From assembly GCA_026129465.1 (NCBI GenBank), contig JAHCIA010000001.1, positions 505,964 to 569,963 on the forward strand: a stretch of DNA of 64,000 bases, given 5' to 3'. The notes below the pieces were generated by a model, which was given only the letters and a program-made list of their open reading frames with translations, was not told the origin of the DNA and searched no databases. Shown here one piece after another: positions 51,949 through 60,009 of the stretch (the stretch's first letter is position 1; every line of letters starts with the position of its first letter). The stretch is from Flavobacteriales bacterium (GTDB lineage Bacteria > Bacteroidota > Bacteroidia > Flavobacteriales_F > PHOS-HE28). The position numbers were made by a program, and so were the translations under genes.

Positions 51949-54258
51949 TCAGGTCGTTACGGTCTCGTGTTGGGTGAACAGAGCCGAAAGGGGTCGCCGG
52001 AGCGAACGGGCGCTGGGTGGTGGTGCGTAGGAAAGGCGGACCATGAACAAGGGTTCGCGGTCGTTGATGCGGAAGAGTTGGACCAGTTGTTCCCAGAGGT
52101 CCAGGGCCTCCTGGCGCTCCTGTGGTTTGAACCCCGAGCCATCGCGGCGGGCATGCTGGCCCAGGAAGATGGGAGCGGAAAGGGGATGCACCGCCAGCCC
52201 CAATGCCGTGGCGCACAACCACAGACGCTGGGCGGCACGTCCTCCATCGATCCGCTGCGCGAAATCGAGGGAAGGCATGGAGAGCAGCACCACGGCCGAG
52301 GAGGTGCGCACGGTATCGGCGGACAGTTTCTCCAAGGCGCCGCCGCCGCCCATGGCGCCCAGCGTGCGGATGGCCATGGGCGCCGCCGCCATGCGCATGC
52401 CCACACGCCCCGCTGCCCCAAGCTCCAGTGTCGCGATATCCAACCCGTCCCGGTGACGTTCGGCCTCCTGGGTGTTCCAGCGCAACTGGTGTTGGAAGAA
52501 CTCGCGGTGCCCATGCTCGTTCATGATGCGCAGCCTGTCCGCGGCACCCTGCAACACGGCCAACGTGTCGATCGCCGCTCCATCCGTGATGGTGTGGAGC
52601 TCGGCCCCGTCGACCGACCGGACTTCCCGGACCAATCGTTCCAACTGCAACGTGGGAATGGGGCGCCCGTCTCCCTTCTGGCGATTGGTGTGCCTTGCAG
52701 CCAGGAACCGGCCCAATGCGGGGTCTACGGTCGAATTGGCCCCATTGCGGCTGAAAACGGCGACCAGGTCGTGGTCTTCCGACAGGGGCAGGGTGTCGCA
52801 ATGCAGGTCCATGCCGCGCTCGGCAGCACGCAGCAGGATGTTCTCCACGCACATGCCCAAGCCGATGTGGGGTATCAGCCGGTCCGGGTCGAGCACCGAT
52901 GTTGATCGTGCCGGATCATGCCACAGCAGCAGGCGACCCTCCACGAGTTCGAACCGCCACGGCTGCATGTTGTCCGCCGATGGTGCCATGGCACCGGCTT
53001 CGGCCAGATCCCGGGCCTCTTGAGTAGACAATCCGCCATGGCCCCGTCCTGCCAGGGATGTGGGTTCGCTTGGTAGGGTCACCACCACTTCCTGGGCCGG
53101 AGCATCAGGCTCCAAGGGTGGGGCGGGCGAAGGAGCCTGAGCGCCGGCACCACCGATCAACGCTTCCATGTCCACATACCAGCGGCCGGAAACACGGAAC
53201 TCGTCCAGCGCTATTCTCCGGCAGACATCCCCGGTGAGCGCACCGCCGAGCACGGTGCTTGTGGCCAGTTGGGGCCAGGATGTGATGGTATGTCCCACCT
53301 CGATCATGCTCGCCTTCATGCGCGGACTCAGGTGGTCCAGCCCCGCCATGGGCGCCAGGTAGGGTATCTTCTCCTCCATGGTGCGGGCGTGGGTCGCGGC
53401 CTCCAGGTCCAGATGGTCGATCAGGCCATGGAGGATGGGCCGATCGGGTTCCAGGTCGAAGCGCTCCACATCGATCATGCCGCGGTCATTGGTGTCCATT
53501 ACCACCGCGATCCGATGGGCCTTGGCTCGCTGCCGGGCCAGGATCTTCATCTCCACACTGTCACATTCCTCCACCAGGATGTCGAGCTTGCCTCCGTCGG
53601 TGAGGAAGCGGTCGATATTCCCACGTGTGATCCCCTCGGTGAAGCAGGTCACCCGAAGGAAGGGGTCCATCTCGGCGATCTCGCGGGCCGCCAGAACGGC
53701 TTTGTTGATGCCCAGTTGGTGCACCCCACCCCGGATCCGGTTCAGGTTGCTCAACTCCAGTTGGTCGAAGTCGGCCAATCGCAACTCACCGAAGCCGCGC
53801 TCCAAAGCCAGTGTCAGGGCCACGCTCTGGCCCACGCTCAGTCCGATGACCCCGATGCGCTTGGTCGACAAGAGGGCCTGTTCCTGCCGGGTGATCTTGT
53901 TCCGGTTGCGATCGGTGCGGACCAGGGCGAATTCCGGCTCATCCAGAAGATGAACCAGGCGGCCGGACCATGGGTAATGGGCCCACACGCCGTACTCCTC
54001 ACCGGGGACCATGCCCAAGTGTGCCTGGGCGGCGGCGTCAAGTTCTTGTCGGTTGAACTGCCGGGATGGGTTCAGCGACCGCACCAATTCGGTGAGTTGA
54101 CCGTGCAACGCGTCGTGCGTCACGATCCGTGGGTCGCGCTTCAGCAGTTCCTCCAGCCTTTCCCGGTCCCCCGGTAAGGCCAAGCGGAAGAACTCCGGCC
54201 TGTACGTGTCCAAGCCGGTCGCCGAAGCGCCCCTGAGGGCGTCGGTCAGAAAGGTCAT
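51949..54258 (-). CDS. Rv1355c-like fusion: E1-like ThiF domain plus nitroreductase
   Basis: A 769-residue protein. An N-terminal region (about residues 1-120) precedes an E1/ThiF-like domain with RIGVIGLSVGQSVALTLA (nucleotide loop), LRLADFDQLELSNLNRIR (catalytic Asp and Arg), and GINKAVLAAREI (Lys). The family's Cys in the adenylation loop is not evident (VEECDSVEMK). After a Pro/Ala linker, a nitroreductase-like FMN domain begins at about 405 with EAGAMAPSADNMQPWRFEL. The same pairing is known in Mycobacterium Rv1355c, of unknown function. I use the ATG at 54258; TTG at 54261 is also possible. Confidence 0.82.
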   Translation of the reverse strand: MTFLTDALRGASATGLDTYRPEFFRLALPGDRERLEELLKRDPRIVTHDALHGQLTELVRSLNPSRQFNRQELDAAAQAHLGMVPGEEYGVWAHYPWSGRLVHLLDEPEFALVRTDRNRNKITRQEQALLSTKRIGVIGLSVGQSVALTLALERGFGELRLADFDQLELSNLNRIRGGVHQLGINKAVLAAREIAEMDPFLRVTCFTEGITRGNIDRFLTDGGKLDILVEECDSVEMKILARQRAKAHRIAVVMDTNDRGMIDVERFDLEPDRPILHGLIDHLDLEAATHARTMEEKIPYLAPMAGLDHLSPRMKASMIEVGHTITSWPQLATSTVLGGALTGDVCRRIALDEFRVSGRWYVDMEALIGGAGAQAPSPAPPLEPDAPAQEVVVTLPSEPTSLAGRGHGGLSTQEARDLAEAGAMAPSADNMQPWRFELVEGRLLLWHDPARSTSVLDPDRLIPHIGLGMCVENILLRAAERGMDLHCDTLPLSEDHDLVAVFSRNGANSTVDPALGRFLAARHTNRQKGDGRPIPTLQLERLVREVRSVDGAELHTITDGAAIDTLAVLQGAADRLRIMNEHGHREFFQHQLRWNTQEAERHRDGLDIATLELGAAGRVGMRMAAAPMAIRTLGAMGGGGALEKLSADTVRTSSAVVLLSMPSLDFAQRIDGGRAAQRLWLCATALGLAVHPLSAPIFLGQHARRDGSGFKPQERQEALDLWEQLVQLFRINDREPLFMVRLSYAPPPSARSLRRPLSALFTQHETVTT

Positions 54259-54300
54259 CAAAAGGTCAGACGAGAGCGGTCCAAGGTTCTCTTGCGCAGA

Positions 54301-54308
54301 CGAAGGTA
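54301..54308 (-). promoter_or_regulatory. Candidate -7 element for the E1/nitroreductase operon
   Basis: Minus-strand TACCTTCG, 50 bases upstream of the ATG at 54258. It would drive four genes through 47467. Confidence 0.4.
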
Positions 54309-54318
54309 ATCAAGGCCG

Positions 54319-54355
54319 GGTTATCAACAAGTTTTGAACATGTTGTTCAATAACC
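54319..54355. promoter_or_regulatory. Two overlapping inverted repeats in the divergent spacer
   Basis: TTGAACA (54334-54340) and TGTTCAA (54344-54350) form a 7-bp inverted repeat with a 3-base spacer. Around it, GGTTAT (54319-54324) and ATAACC (54350-54355) form another. The region is much richer in A+T than the rest. It may bind a regulator that controls both the operon and the response regulator gene. Confidence 0.5.
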
Positions 54356-54401
54356 TGCTGATACACACTTCCGTAGCAGGGGGCCAAACAACGCCATACC
54401 C

Positions 54402-54890
54402 ATGTCCAATGCCATGCCCCTGCGCCATGTGGAACCGAAGCCCGTGGTGGTCTTCGTGGACGATGATGCGGGCAATAGACAGGCCTTCAAGGCGGCCTTC
54501 CGCCATGCCATGGAAGTGCTCACCGCCGCTGACCTCGCTGAGGTTTGGCAGCACCTGGCCCAGCATCGGGTGCATGTGGTGATCACCGATCAGCGCATGC
54601 CGGGTACCCGGGGCAGCGAGTTGCTCTCCCTGGTGCGCGACCGGTATCCTCATGTCCGCCGCATGCTGGTGACCGCCTATTCGGACCTGGAGGCCATCAT
54701 CGATGCCGTGAACAACGGTGGTGTGACGAAGTACTTCGCGAAGCCCTGGGTGAACGACCAGATCCAGCAGGCCGTGAAGCAGGCCTTCCAGGAGATCCGT
54801 ACCGAGGAGGAACGGGTCGAACGTTTGGAGCGGCTGGAGGAGACCAACAGGCAACTCGAGTTCGCCCTGCGCCAAAGGCTTCTGTCCTAG
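54402..54890 (+). CDS. Single-domain response regulator
   Basis: A 162-residue protein. A receiver domain at about residues 15-130 has the acidic pocket VVFVDDDAGN, phospho-acceptor Asp63 (VVITDQRMPG) and Lys114 (YFAKPWVND). A short helical tail (EEERVERLERLEETNRQLEF) follows with no output domain. Its receiver resembles that of the REC-PAS kinase at 47467 along its whole length, including the VxITDQRMPG and YADLEAVVxAVNxGG patterns, so they are paralogues. It is divergent from the operon and may be the partner of its two kinases. Confidence 0.9.
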   Translation: MSNAMPLRHVEPKPVVVFVDDDAGNRQAFKAAFRHAMEVLTAADLAEVWQHLAQHRVHVVITDQRMPGTRGSELLSLVRDRYPHVRRMLVTAYSDLEAIIDAVNNGGVTKYFAKPWVNDQIQQAVKQAFQEIRTEEERVERLERLEETNRQLEFALRQRLLS

Positions 54891-54954
54891 TCACTGAACG
54901 CACTGTTCGTGCCATGCGCCGCATCGCTCCGATCGCGGCGCCTTTCTTTGCGGC

Positions 54955-56820
54955 ATGGGTCTTCTCTTGATCCGGTCCATGGTGGCCGCCGGCATCTGCG
55001 CATCCACGGTGCATGTCAGTGCCCAATGCGACCGTTGGCAGCAACGTGTGAGGTACAGCATGGATGTGGCCTTCGATGTCCGATCGCATCGCTACAACGC
55101 GGAGGCCTCCCTGCAGCTCGTCAACAACAGCCCCGACACGTTGCGCGAATTGTGGTTCCATCTGTACAACAATGCCTTCAGGCCGGGCAGCGAGATGGAT
55201 GTGCGGTCGCGTACCATCGAGGATCCGGACAACAGGGTGGCGGCACGCATCGCCGAATTGCAGCCCCATGAGCTGGGCGAACTCGTGGTGGAGCGCATGT
55301 CACAAGGAGGGAAGCCCGTGGCACTTGAACCGATGGGCACCGTGTTGCGCGCCACCTTGTCCCAGCCGCTGCTTCCCGGACGCAGCACCACGGTCAACTA
55401 CGCGTTCCGGGGCCAGGTGCCCGTGCAGATACGCCGCAGCGGCCGCAACAGCAGCGAGGGTGTGGCCTACAGCATGTCGCAATGGTATCCCAAGCTCGCC
55501 CATTACGACCACCGGGGTTGGCACGCGTATCCCTACGTTGGGCGCGAATTCCATGGTGTGTGGGGCGACTTCGATGTCAAACTCACCCTGGACAGCGCCT
55601 TCACCGTGGCCGCCACCGGTGTGCTGCAGAACCCGGAGCAGATCGGGCATGGCTACCCCGCGAAAAAGCCATTGAAGCGTCCTGCCGGTGACCAACTCAC
55701 CTGGCGTTTCGTGGCCAAGGATGTGCATGACTTCGCCTGGGCGGCGGATCCTGACTATGTGCACTTCATCGAGGAGGTACCCGGCGGACCGGTGATGCAC
55801 TTCTTCCACAAGAACGACCCCGAGCTGGCCGCCGTGTGGAAGGACCTGCCCGGCCACATGGTGAAGGCGCTGCACTACCTGAACGAGCATTTCGGGAGAT
55901 ACCCCTGGCCGCAATACAGCTTTGTGCAGGGTGGCGATGGGGGCATGGAATACCCAATGCTGACGCTGATCACGGGCAGGCGCCGTCTAGGCAGCCTGGT
56001 GGGTGTGAGCGTGCATGAATTCGTGCACAGCTGGTTCCACGGCATGCTGGCGAGCAACGAGGGCCGTTACGCCTGGATGGACGAGGGCATGACCCAATAT
56101 GCCAGCAGCAAGGTGATGCGACATCTCTTCCCACGGCCGGAGGATCCGCACGCGAGCGCCTTCGCGGGCTACAAGGCCCTGGTGGAAAGCCCCAAGCACG
56201 AGCCGGCCAGCATCCACGCGGACCACTTCCTCAGCAATTTCGGATATGGCGTCACGGCCTACAATTTCGGGGAGGTGTTCGTCCATCAACTCGGCGCGGT
56301 GATCGGTGAGAGGACCCTCGCGGCCGGCATGCTGCGCTACACCAGGACCTGCGGCTTCAAGCACCCGGAACCCATCGACTTCGAGCGCGTGATGGAGAAG
56401 CAGAGCGGTCTGGAACTGGACTGGTACTTCGACCAGTGGATCAACACCACGCGCCAGTTGGACTACGGCATACACAGCATCCTGGAAGTGGATGGCCAGC
56501 TGCGCATCACACTTGAACGCAAGGGCGAGATGCTGATGCCGGTGGACCTGGCGGTGGAGGAGCGGGATGGCCGCATCACCATGTACCACATCCCCTTGTC
56601 GTTGATGCGAGGCCCCAAGCCGGATGGCAGCGAAGAATGGCCCAGCACAACGCTGCCCGCCTGGCAGTGGACCGACCCCACCTACAGCTTCACGATACCA
56701 GGCCGCATCACGCGATTGGCCACCGTCACCATCGACCCCCTGGATCGCACCGCCGACATGGACCGCAGCAACGACCGGGTGGAACTGCCGGAAGGGGCCG
56801 GGGGCTACGTGAAACCGTAA
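54955..56820 (+). CDS. M1 family zinc metallopeptidase
   Basis: A 621-residue protein. The signal peptide ends near VHVSAQ. The M1 catalytic domain has the GxMEN-like motif DGGMEYPMLTL, the zinc motif HEFVHSWFHGM (His354, Glu355, His358), and the third ligand Glu in AWMDEGMTQYAS about 19 residues later. An N-terminal beta domain (about 25-210) is typical of the family. It probably trims peptides outside the cytoplasm. It has no T9SS domain. A near -7 match (TTTCTTTG at 54943-54950) precedes the ATG by 12 bases. Confidence 0.92.
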   Translation: MGLLLIRSMVAAGICASTVHVSAQCDRWQQRVRYSMDVAFDVRSHRYNAEASLQLVNNSPDTLRELWFHLYNNAFRPGSEMDVRSRTIEDPDNRVAARIAELQPHELGELVVERMSQGGKPVALEPMGTVLRATLSQPLLPGRSTTVNYAFRGQVPVQIRRSGRNSSEGVAYSMSQWYPKLAHYDHRGWHAYPYVGREFHGVWGDFDVKLTLDSAFTVAATGVLQNPEQIGHGYPAKKPLKRPAGDQLTWRFVAKDVHDFAWAADPDYVHFIEEVPGGPVMHFFHKNDPELAAVWKDLPGHMVKALHYLNEHFGRYPWPQYSFVQGGDGGMEYPMLTLITGRRRLGSLVGVSVHEFVHSWFHGMLASNEGRYAWMDEGMTQYASSKVMRHLFPRPEDPHASAFAGYKALVESPKHEPASIHADHFLSNFGYGVTAYNFGEVFVHQLGAVIGERTLAAGMLRYTRTCGFKHPEPIDFERVMEKQSGLELDWYFDQWINTTRQLDYGIHSILEVDGQLRITLERKGEMLMPVDLAVEERDGRITMYHIPLSLMRGPKPDGSEEWPSTTLPAWQWTDPTYSFTIPGRITRLATVTIDPLDRTADMDRSNDRVELPEGAGGYVKP

Positions 56821-56883
56821 GCCGGCAGATAGGGGAGCGCCATCCGTACACCACGGGTCCCAGGGTCGATCGGAAGTGCCGGT

Positions 56884-56891
56884 TAGATTTG
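56884..56891 (+). promoter_or_regulatory. Candidate -7 element for the glycan cassette
   Basis: TAGATTTG matches TAnnTTTG exactly. It is 88 bases upstream of the GT2 start at 56972, leaving a leader of about 75 bases. Confidence 0.45.
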
Positions 56892-56971
56892 CCCATACCC
56901 CGTTGGGACAAGGCCGTGGGGGTTGTGGATACCACCGAGGCCCCAGCGAAGATCCGAAGGATCACAGAACG

Positions 56972-57940
56972 ATGACGACCGGACCACGGATGGAGATGGA
57001 AGCAGGCGAACGGCCGTACTTGTCCATCGTCAGTCCGGTGTACATGGCGGAAGAACTGGTTGCCCCCCTGGTGAAGCGGGTATCCGCCGCAGCTGAAGGG
57101 ATCGGCCGTCCTTTCGAGATCGTGTTGGTGGAGGACGGAAGCCCCGATGGCAGTTGGGAAGCCATTCGATCGGCCTGCGCGAAGCACCCGCATGTGGTGG
57201 GCGCCAAGCTGAGCCGCAATTTCGGTCAGCATCATGCGATCTCCGCCGGCCTCGCCATCGCGCGTGGCGAATGGGTGGTGGTGATGGATTGCGACCTGCA
57301 GGATCGGCCCGAGGAGATCAAGGCCCTGCTGGACAAGGCGCATACCGGATACGATGCGGTGCTGGCGCGCAGGGCGGTCCGTCAGGACGGGCCGCTCAAG
57401 CGGCTCTCCTCATCGGTCTTCTACAGCATCCTGGGCTGGCTCACCGGTGTACCCCAGGATCCGGCCATCGCCAATTTCGGGGTCTATCACCGCAAGCTGG
57501 TGGACGCCATCGTGGCCATGCCCGAGAGCATACGCTATTTCCCCACCATGGTGCGCTGGGTGGGATTCCGTCGCACCACGGTCGATGTGGAACACGCCAC
57601 CAGACCATCGGGCCGGACCTCCTACGGCCTGCGCAAGCTCATCCATCTCGCCTTGGACATCTGCCTGGCGTACTCCGACAAACCATTGCGGCTGGTCGTA
57701 CTCACCGGGATGCTCGTCTCATTCGTGGGCTTCGGCTTCGCCGTGTACACCATCCTCATGGCGCTCCGTGGGGAGATCGCGGTGCTGGGCTATGCCAGTC
57801 TCATCGTGTCCATCTGGATCCTTTCCGGGCTGGTCATCCTCATTCTGGGCGTGGTGGGCCTTTACGTGGGCAAGACCTTCGAAGGCGTGAAGCAGCGCCC
57901 CGCTTTCATCATCGACACCATCCTGCGCGATGCCCACTGA
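56972..57940 (+). CDS. Family 2 glycosyltransferase with two membrane helices (GtrB/DPM1-like)
   Basis: A 322-residue protein. The GT-A domain begins LSIVSPVYMAEELVAP and has EIVLVEDGSPDGSW, SRNFGQHHAISAGL and VVMDCDLQDRPEEI (the DxD region). Two C-terminal helices (about 245-270 and 280-305) anchor it to the membrane. This fits polyisoprenyl-phosphate sugar transferases of the GtrB type. It overlaps the next gene by 11 bases, so the cassette is translationally linked. The ATG at 56972 was chosen because the first beta strand follows soon after it. Confidence 0.9.
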   Translation: MTTGPRMEMEAGERPYLSIVSPVYMAEELVAPLVKRVSAAAEGIGRPFEIVLVEDGSPDGSWEAIRSACAKHPHVVGAKLSRNFGQHHAISAGLAIARGEWVVVMDCDLQDRPEEIKALLDKAHTGYDAVLARRAVRQDGPLKRLSSSVFYSILGWLTGVPQDPAIANFGVYHRKLVDAIVAMPESIRYFPTMVRWVGFRRTTVDVEHATRPSGRTSYGLRKLIHLALDICLAYSDKPLRLVVLTGMLVSFVGFGFAVYTILMALRGEIAVLGYASLIVSIWILSGLVILILGVVGLYVGKTFEGVKQRPAFIIDTILRDAH

Positions 57941-58835
57941 GCACCTGCTTGGCCTTCATCTCATGTCCAGCCGAGGTGAAGCGGTGCTGCGACGCATCGT
58001 GGAGGACCATGGCGCGGCCGTGGTCGCCCATGTGGTGACCGCACGCGACAAGGCGACCATGGACGACGGGTACGAAGCCATCGTGCGGTTGGCACGCTCC
58101 GCCGGCATCCCCGTTGTGGATCGTGGACAGCCGCCGCCCGATGACTCCCAGGCAAGGTTCCTTTTCGCTGTTGGATGGCGATGGCTCATCAGCCCCCGGC
58201 CCGGTCAGCAGCTGGTGGTGTTCCATGACGCGCTTCTTCCTCGTTACCGCGGTTTCGCGCCGTTGGTGAGCGCCCTGGTGAACGGTGAGCCGCAAGTAGG
58301 CGTGACCGCGCTTTTTGGGGCCGCGGAGTACGACCGTGGGCCCATCATCGCACAGCGCGCCATGCCGCTGCACTATCCGGTCACCATCGCCCAAGTGTTC
58401 CGTGACATCGCGCCGGTTTACGCTGAACTCGCATCGGAGGTGGTGTCGCTGGCCATGCGCGGCGAACTGCGTGGGGTGGACCAGAACGAAAGCCGCGCCA
58501 CCTACAGCTTGTGGCGCGATGACATGGACTATCTCGTGGATCTCCGCTGGGACGCGGCGCGCATCCGGCGATTCGTGGACGCCGTTGGGCCACCCTACAA
58601 GGGCGCGCTCGTACAGCTGGAGGGTGTGCCATGCCGCATCAGGGCCTGCGCCGAACTGCCGGATGTGGTGATCGAGAACCGTACCCCCGGCAAGGTCATC
58701 TTCATGCAGGACGGCAAGCCCGTGGTGGTCTGTGGAACTGGAACCCTGCGGATAGATGCCTTGAACGATAAGCAGGGGCGGGACCTGCTCCCGCTACCGC
58801 GATTCCGGATGCGGTTCACTGGCCGGACCGATTAG
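57930..58835 (+). CDS. Formyltransferase-like protein lacking the usual catalytic Asn
   Basis: A 301-residue protein with a formyltransferase N-terminal fold (about residues 5-190) and a C-terminal OB-like fold. The active-site loop reads VVFHDALLPRYRGFAPLV: the His is present, but the usual Asn two positions before it is Val. A later Asp is present in EYDRGPIIAQ. It ends with LPDVVIENRTPGKVI, typical of the Fmt C-terminal domain. Beside a sugar aminotransferase it is probably a sugar N-formyltransferase, like VioF or ArnA domains. It is not the housekeeping tRNA enzyme by context. Confidence 0.78.
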   Translation: MPTEHLLGLHLMSSRGEAVLRRIVEDHGAAVVAHVVTARDKATMDDGYEAIVRLARSAGIPVVDRGQPPPDDSQARFLFAVGWRWLISPRPGQQLVVFHDALLPRYRGFAPLVSALVNGEPQVGVTALFGAAEYDRGPIIAQRAMPLHYPVTIAQVFRDIAPVYAELASEVVSLAMRGELRGVDQNESRATYSLWRDDMDYLVDLRWDAARIRRFVDAVGPPYKGALVQLEGVPCRIRACAELPDVVIENRTPGKVIFMQDGKPVVVCGTGTLRIDALNDKQGRDLLPLPRFRMRFTGRTD

Positions 58836-58847
58836 CCGCCACCACAC

Positions 58848-60008
58848 ATGCCAGCGCCGATCCCCTTCAATCGATCCTCCATCATCGGGGATGAGATGCG
58901 CCACATCCACGATGCGTTGGCGATCGGCCAGGTGGCCGGCGACCAGACCTTCTCCCGTCGTTGCCAGGGTGTGCTGGAAGCGGTGACCGGCAGTGGCAAG
59001 GCGTTGCTCACCACCTCCTGCACCCACGCGTTGGAGATGACGGCCCTGCTTCTGCGGATAGGTGAAGGGGATGAGGTGATCATACCGGACTTCACCTTCG
59101 TTTCCACGGCGAACGCCTTCGCCCTGCGCGGTGCGAAACCCGTGTTCTGCGATGTGCGGCCCGATACGTTCAACATCGATGAGCGGCTCATCGAGGCGCT
59201 CATTACACCTCGCACCAAGGCCATCGTGCCGGTGCACTACGCGGGCGTGGGTTGCGAGATGGAGGCCATCCTGGATATCGCGGCGCGTCACGGCCTGGCG
59301 GTGGTGGAGGACAATGCGCACGGCCTGTTCGGGCGATACAAGGGCCGGCCGCTGGGATCCTTCGGCGCACTCGCCACGCAGAGCTTCCACGAGACCAAGA
59401 ACATCACCTGCGGAGAGGGTGGGGCTTTGCTCGTGAACGACATGTCGCTGGTGGCAAGGGCCGAGATCCTACGCGAGAAGGGCACGGACCGCGCGCGCTT
59501 CTTCCGGGGCGAAGTGGACAAGTACTCCTGGGTGGATCTCGGCTCCAGTTATGTGATGAGCGACGTGCTCGCGGCATTTCTCTTCGGCCAGCTGGAGCGT
59601 TGGGAGGAGGTGCAGGCCAGAAGACGCACCATCTGGGAGCGGTATGACCAAGCCCTGGGAGAATGGGCGGATCTTGCAGGCATCCGTCGTCCCATCGTAC
59701 CCGGGCATTGCGATCAGGCCTGGCACATGTACCATCTGCTGATGCCCTCGCTCCAGGACCGCACGGACTTCATCGCGCACCTGGCCGCGCAGGACATCAA
59801 GGCGGTGTTCCACTACCTGCCGCTTCATCTCAGCGAGTACGCCGCACGCTGGGGAGGTCGCCCGGGCGATCATCCGGTGAGCGAGGACGTGAGCGATCGT
59901 TTGGTGCGCCTGCCTTTCTACACCAGCCTTTCAGAGGAGGACCAGGGGCGGGTGATCGACGCGGTGGTCCGCTTCAGGCCCGGGCTTGCTGGCAGTGCCC
60001 ACCGTTGA
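58848..60008 (+). CDS. Sugar-nucleotide aminotransferase, WecE/RffA-like
   Basis: A 386-residue PLP-dependent protein of the DegT/WecE family. The PLP lysine is Lys184 in SFHETKNITCGEGG. Family blocks are IPFNRSSIIGDEM, TTSCTHALEMTALLL, DEVIIPDFTFVSTANAF and HGLAVVEDNAHGLFGRYKGRPLG. It matches the WecE type (dTDP-4-dehydro-6-deoxyglucose to 4-amino sugar). The product would be the natural substrate of the formyltransferase just upstream. It lies 12 bases after that gene. Confidence 0.9.
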   Translation: MPAPIPFNRSSIIGDEMRHIHDALAIGQVAGDQTFSRRCQGVLEAVTGSGKALLTTSCTHALEMTALLLRIGEGDEVIIPDFTFVSTANAFALRGAKPVFCDVRPDTFNIDERLIEALITPRTKAIVPVHYAGVGCEMEAILDIAARHGLAVVEDNAHGLFGRYKGRPLGSFGALATQSFHETKNITCGEGGALLVNDMSLVARAEILREKGTDRARFFRGEVDKYSWVDLGSSYVMSDVLAAFLFGQLERWEEVQARRRTIWERYDQALGEWADLAGIRRPIVPGHCDQAWHMYHLLMPSLQDRTDFIAHLAAQDIKAVFHYLPLHLSEYAARWGGRPGDHPVSEDVSDRLVRLPFYTSLSEEDQGRVIDAVVRFRPGLAGSAHR

Positions 60009-60009
60009 C

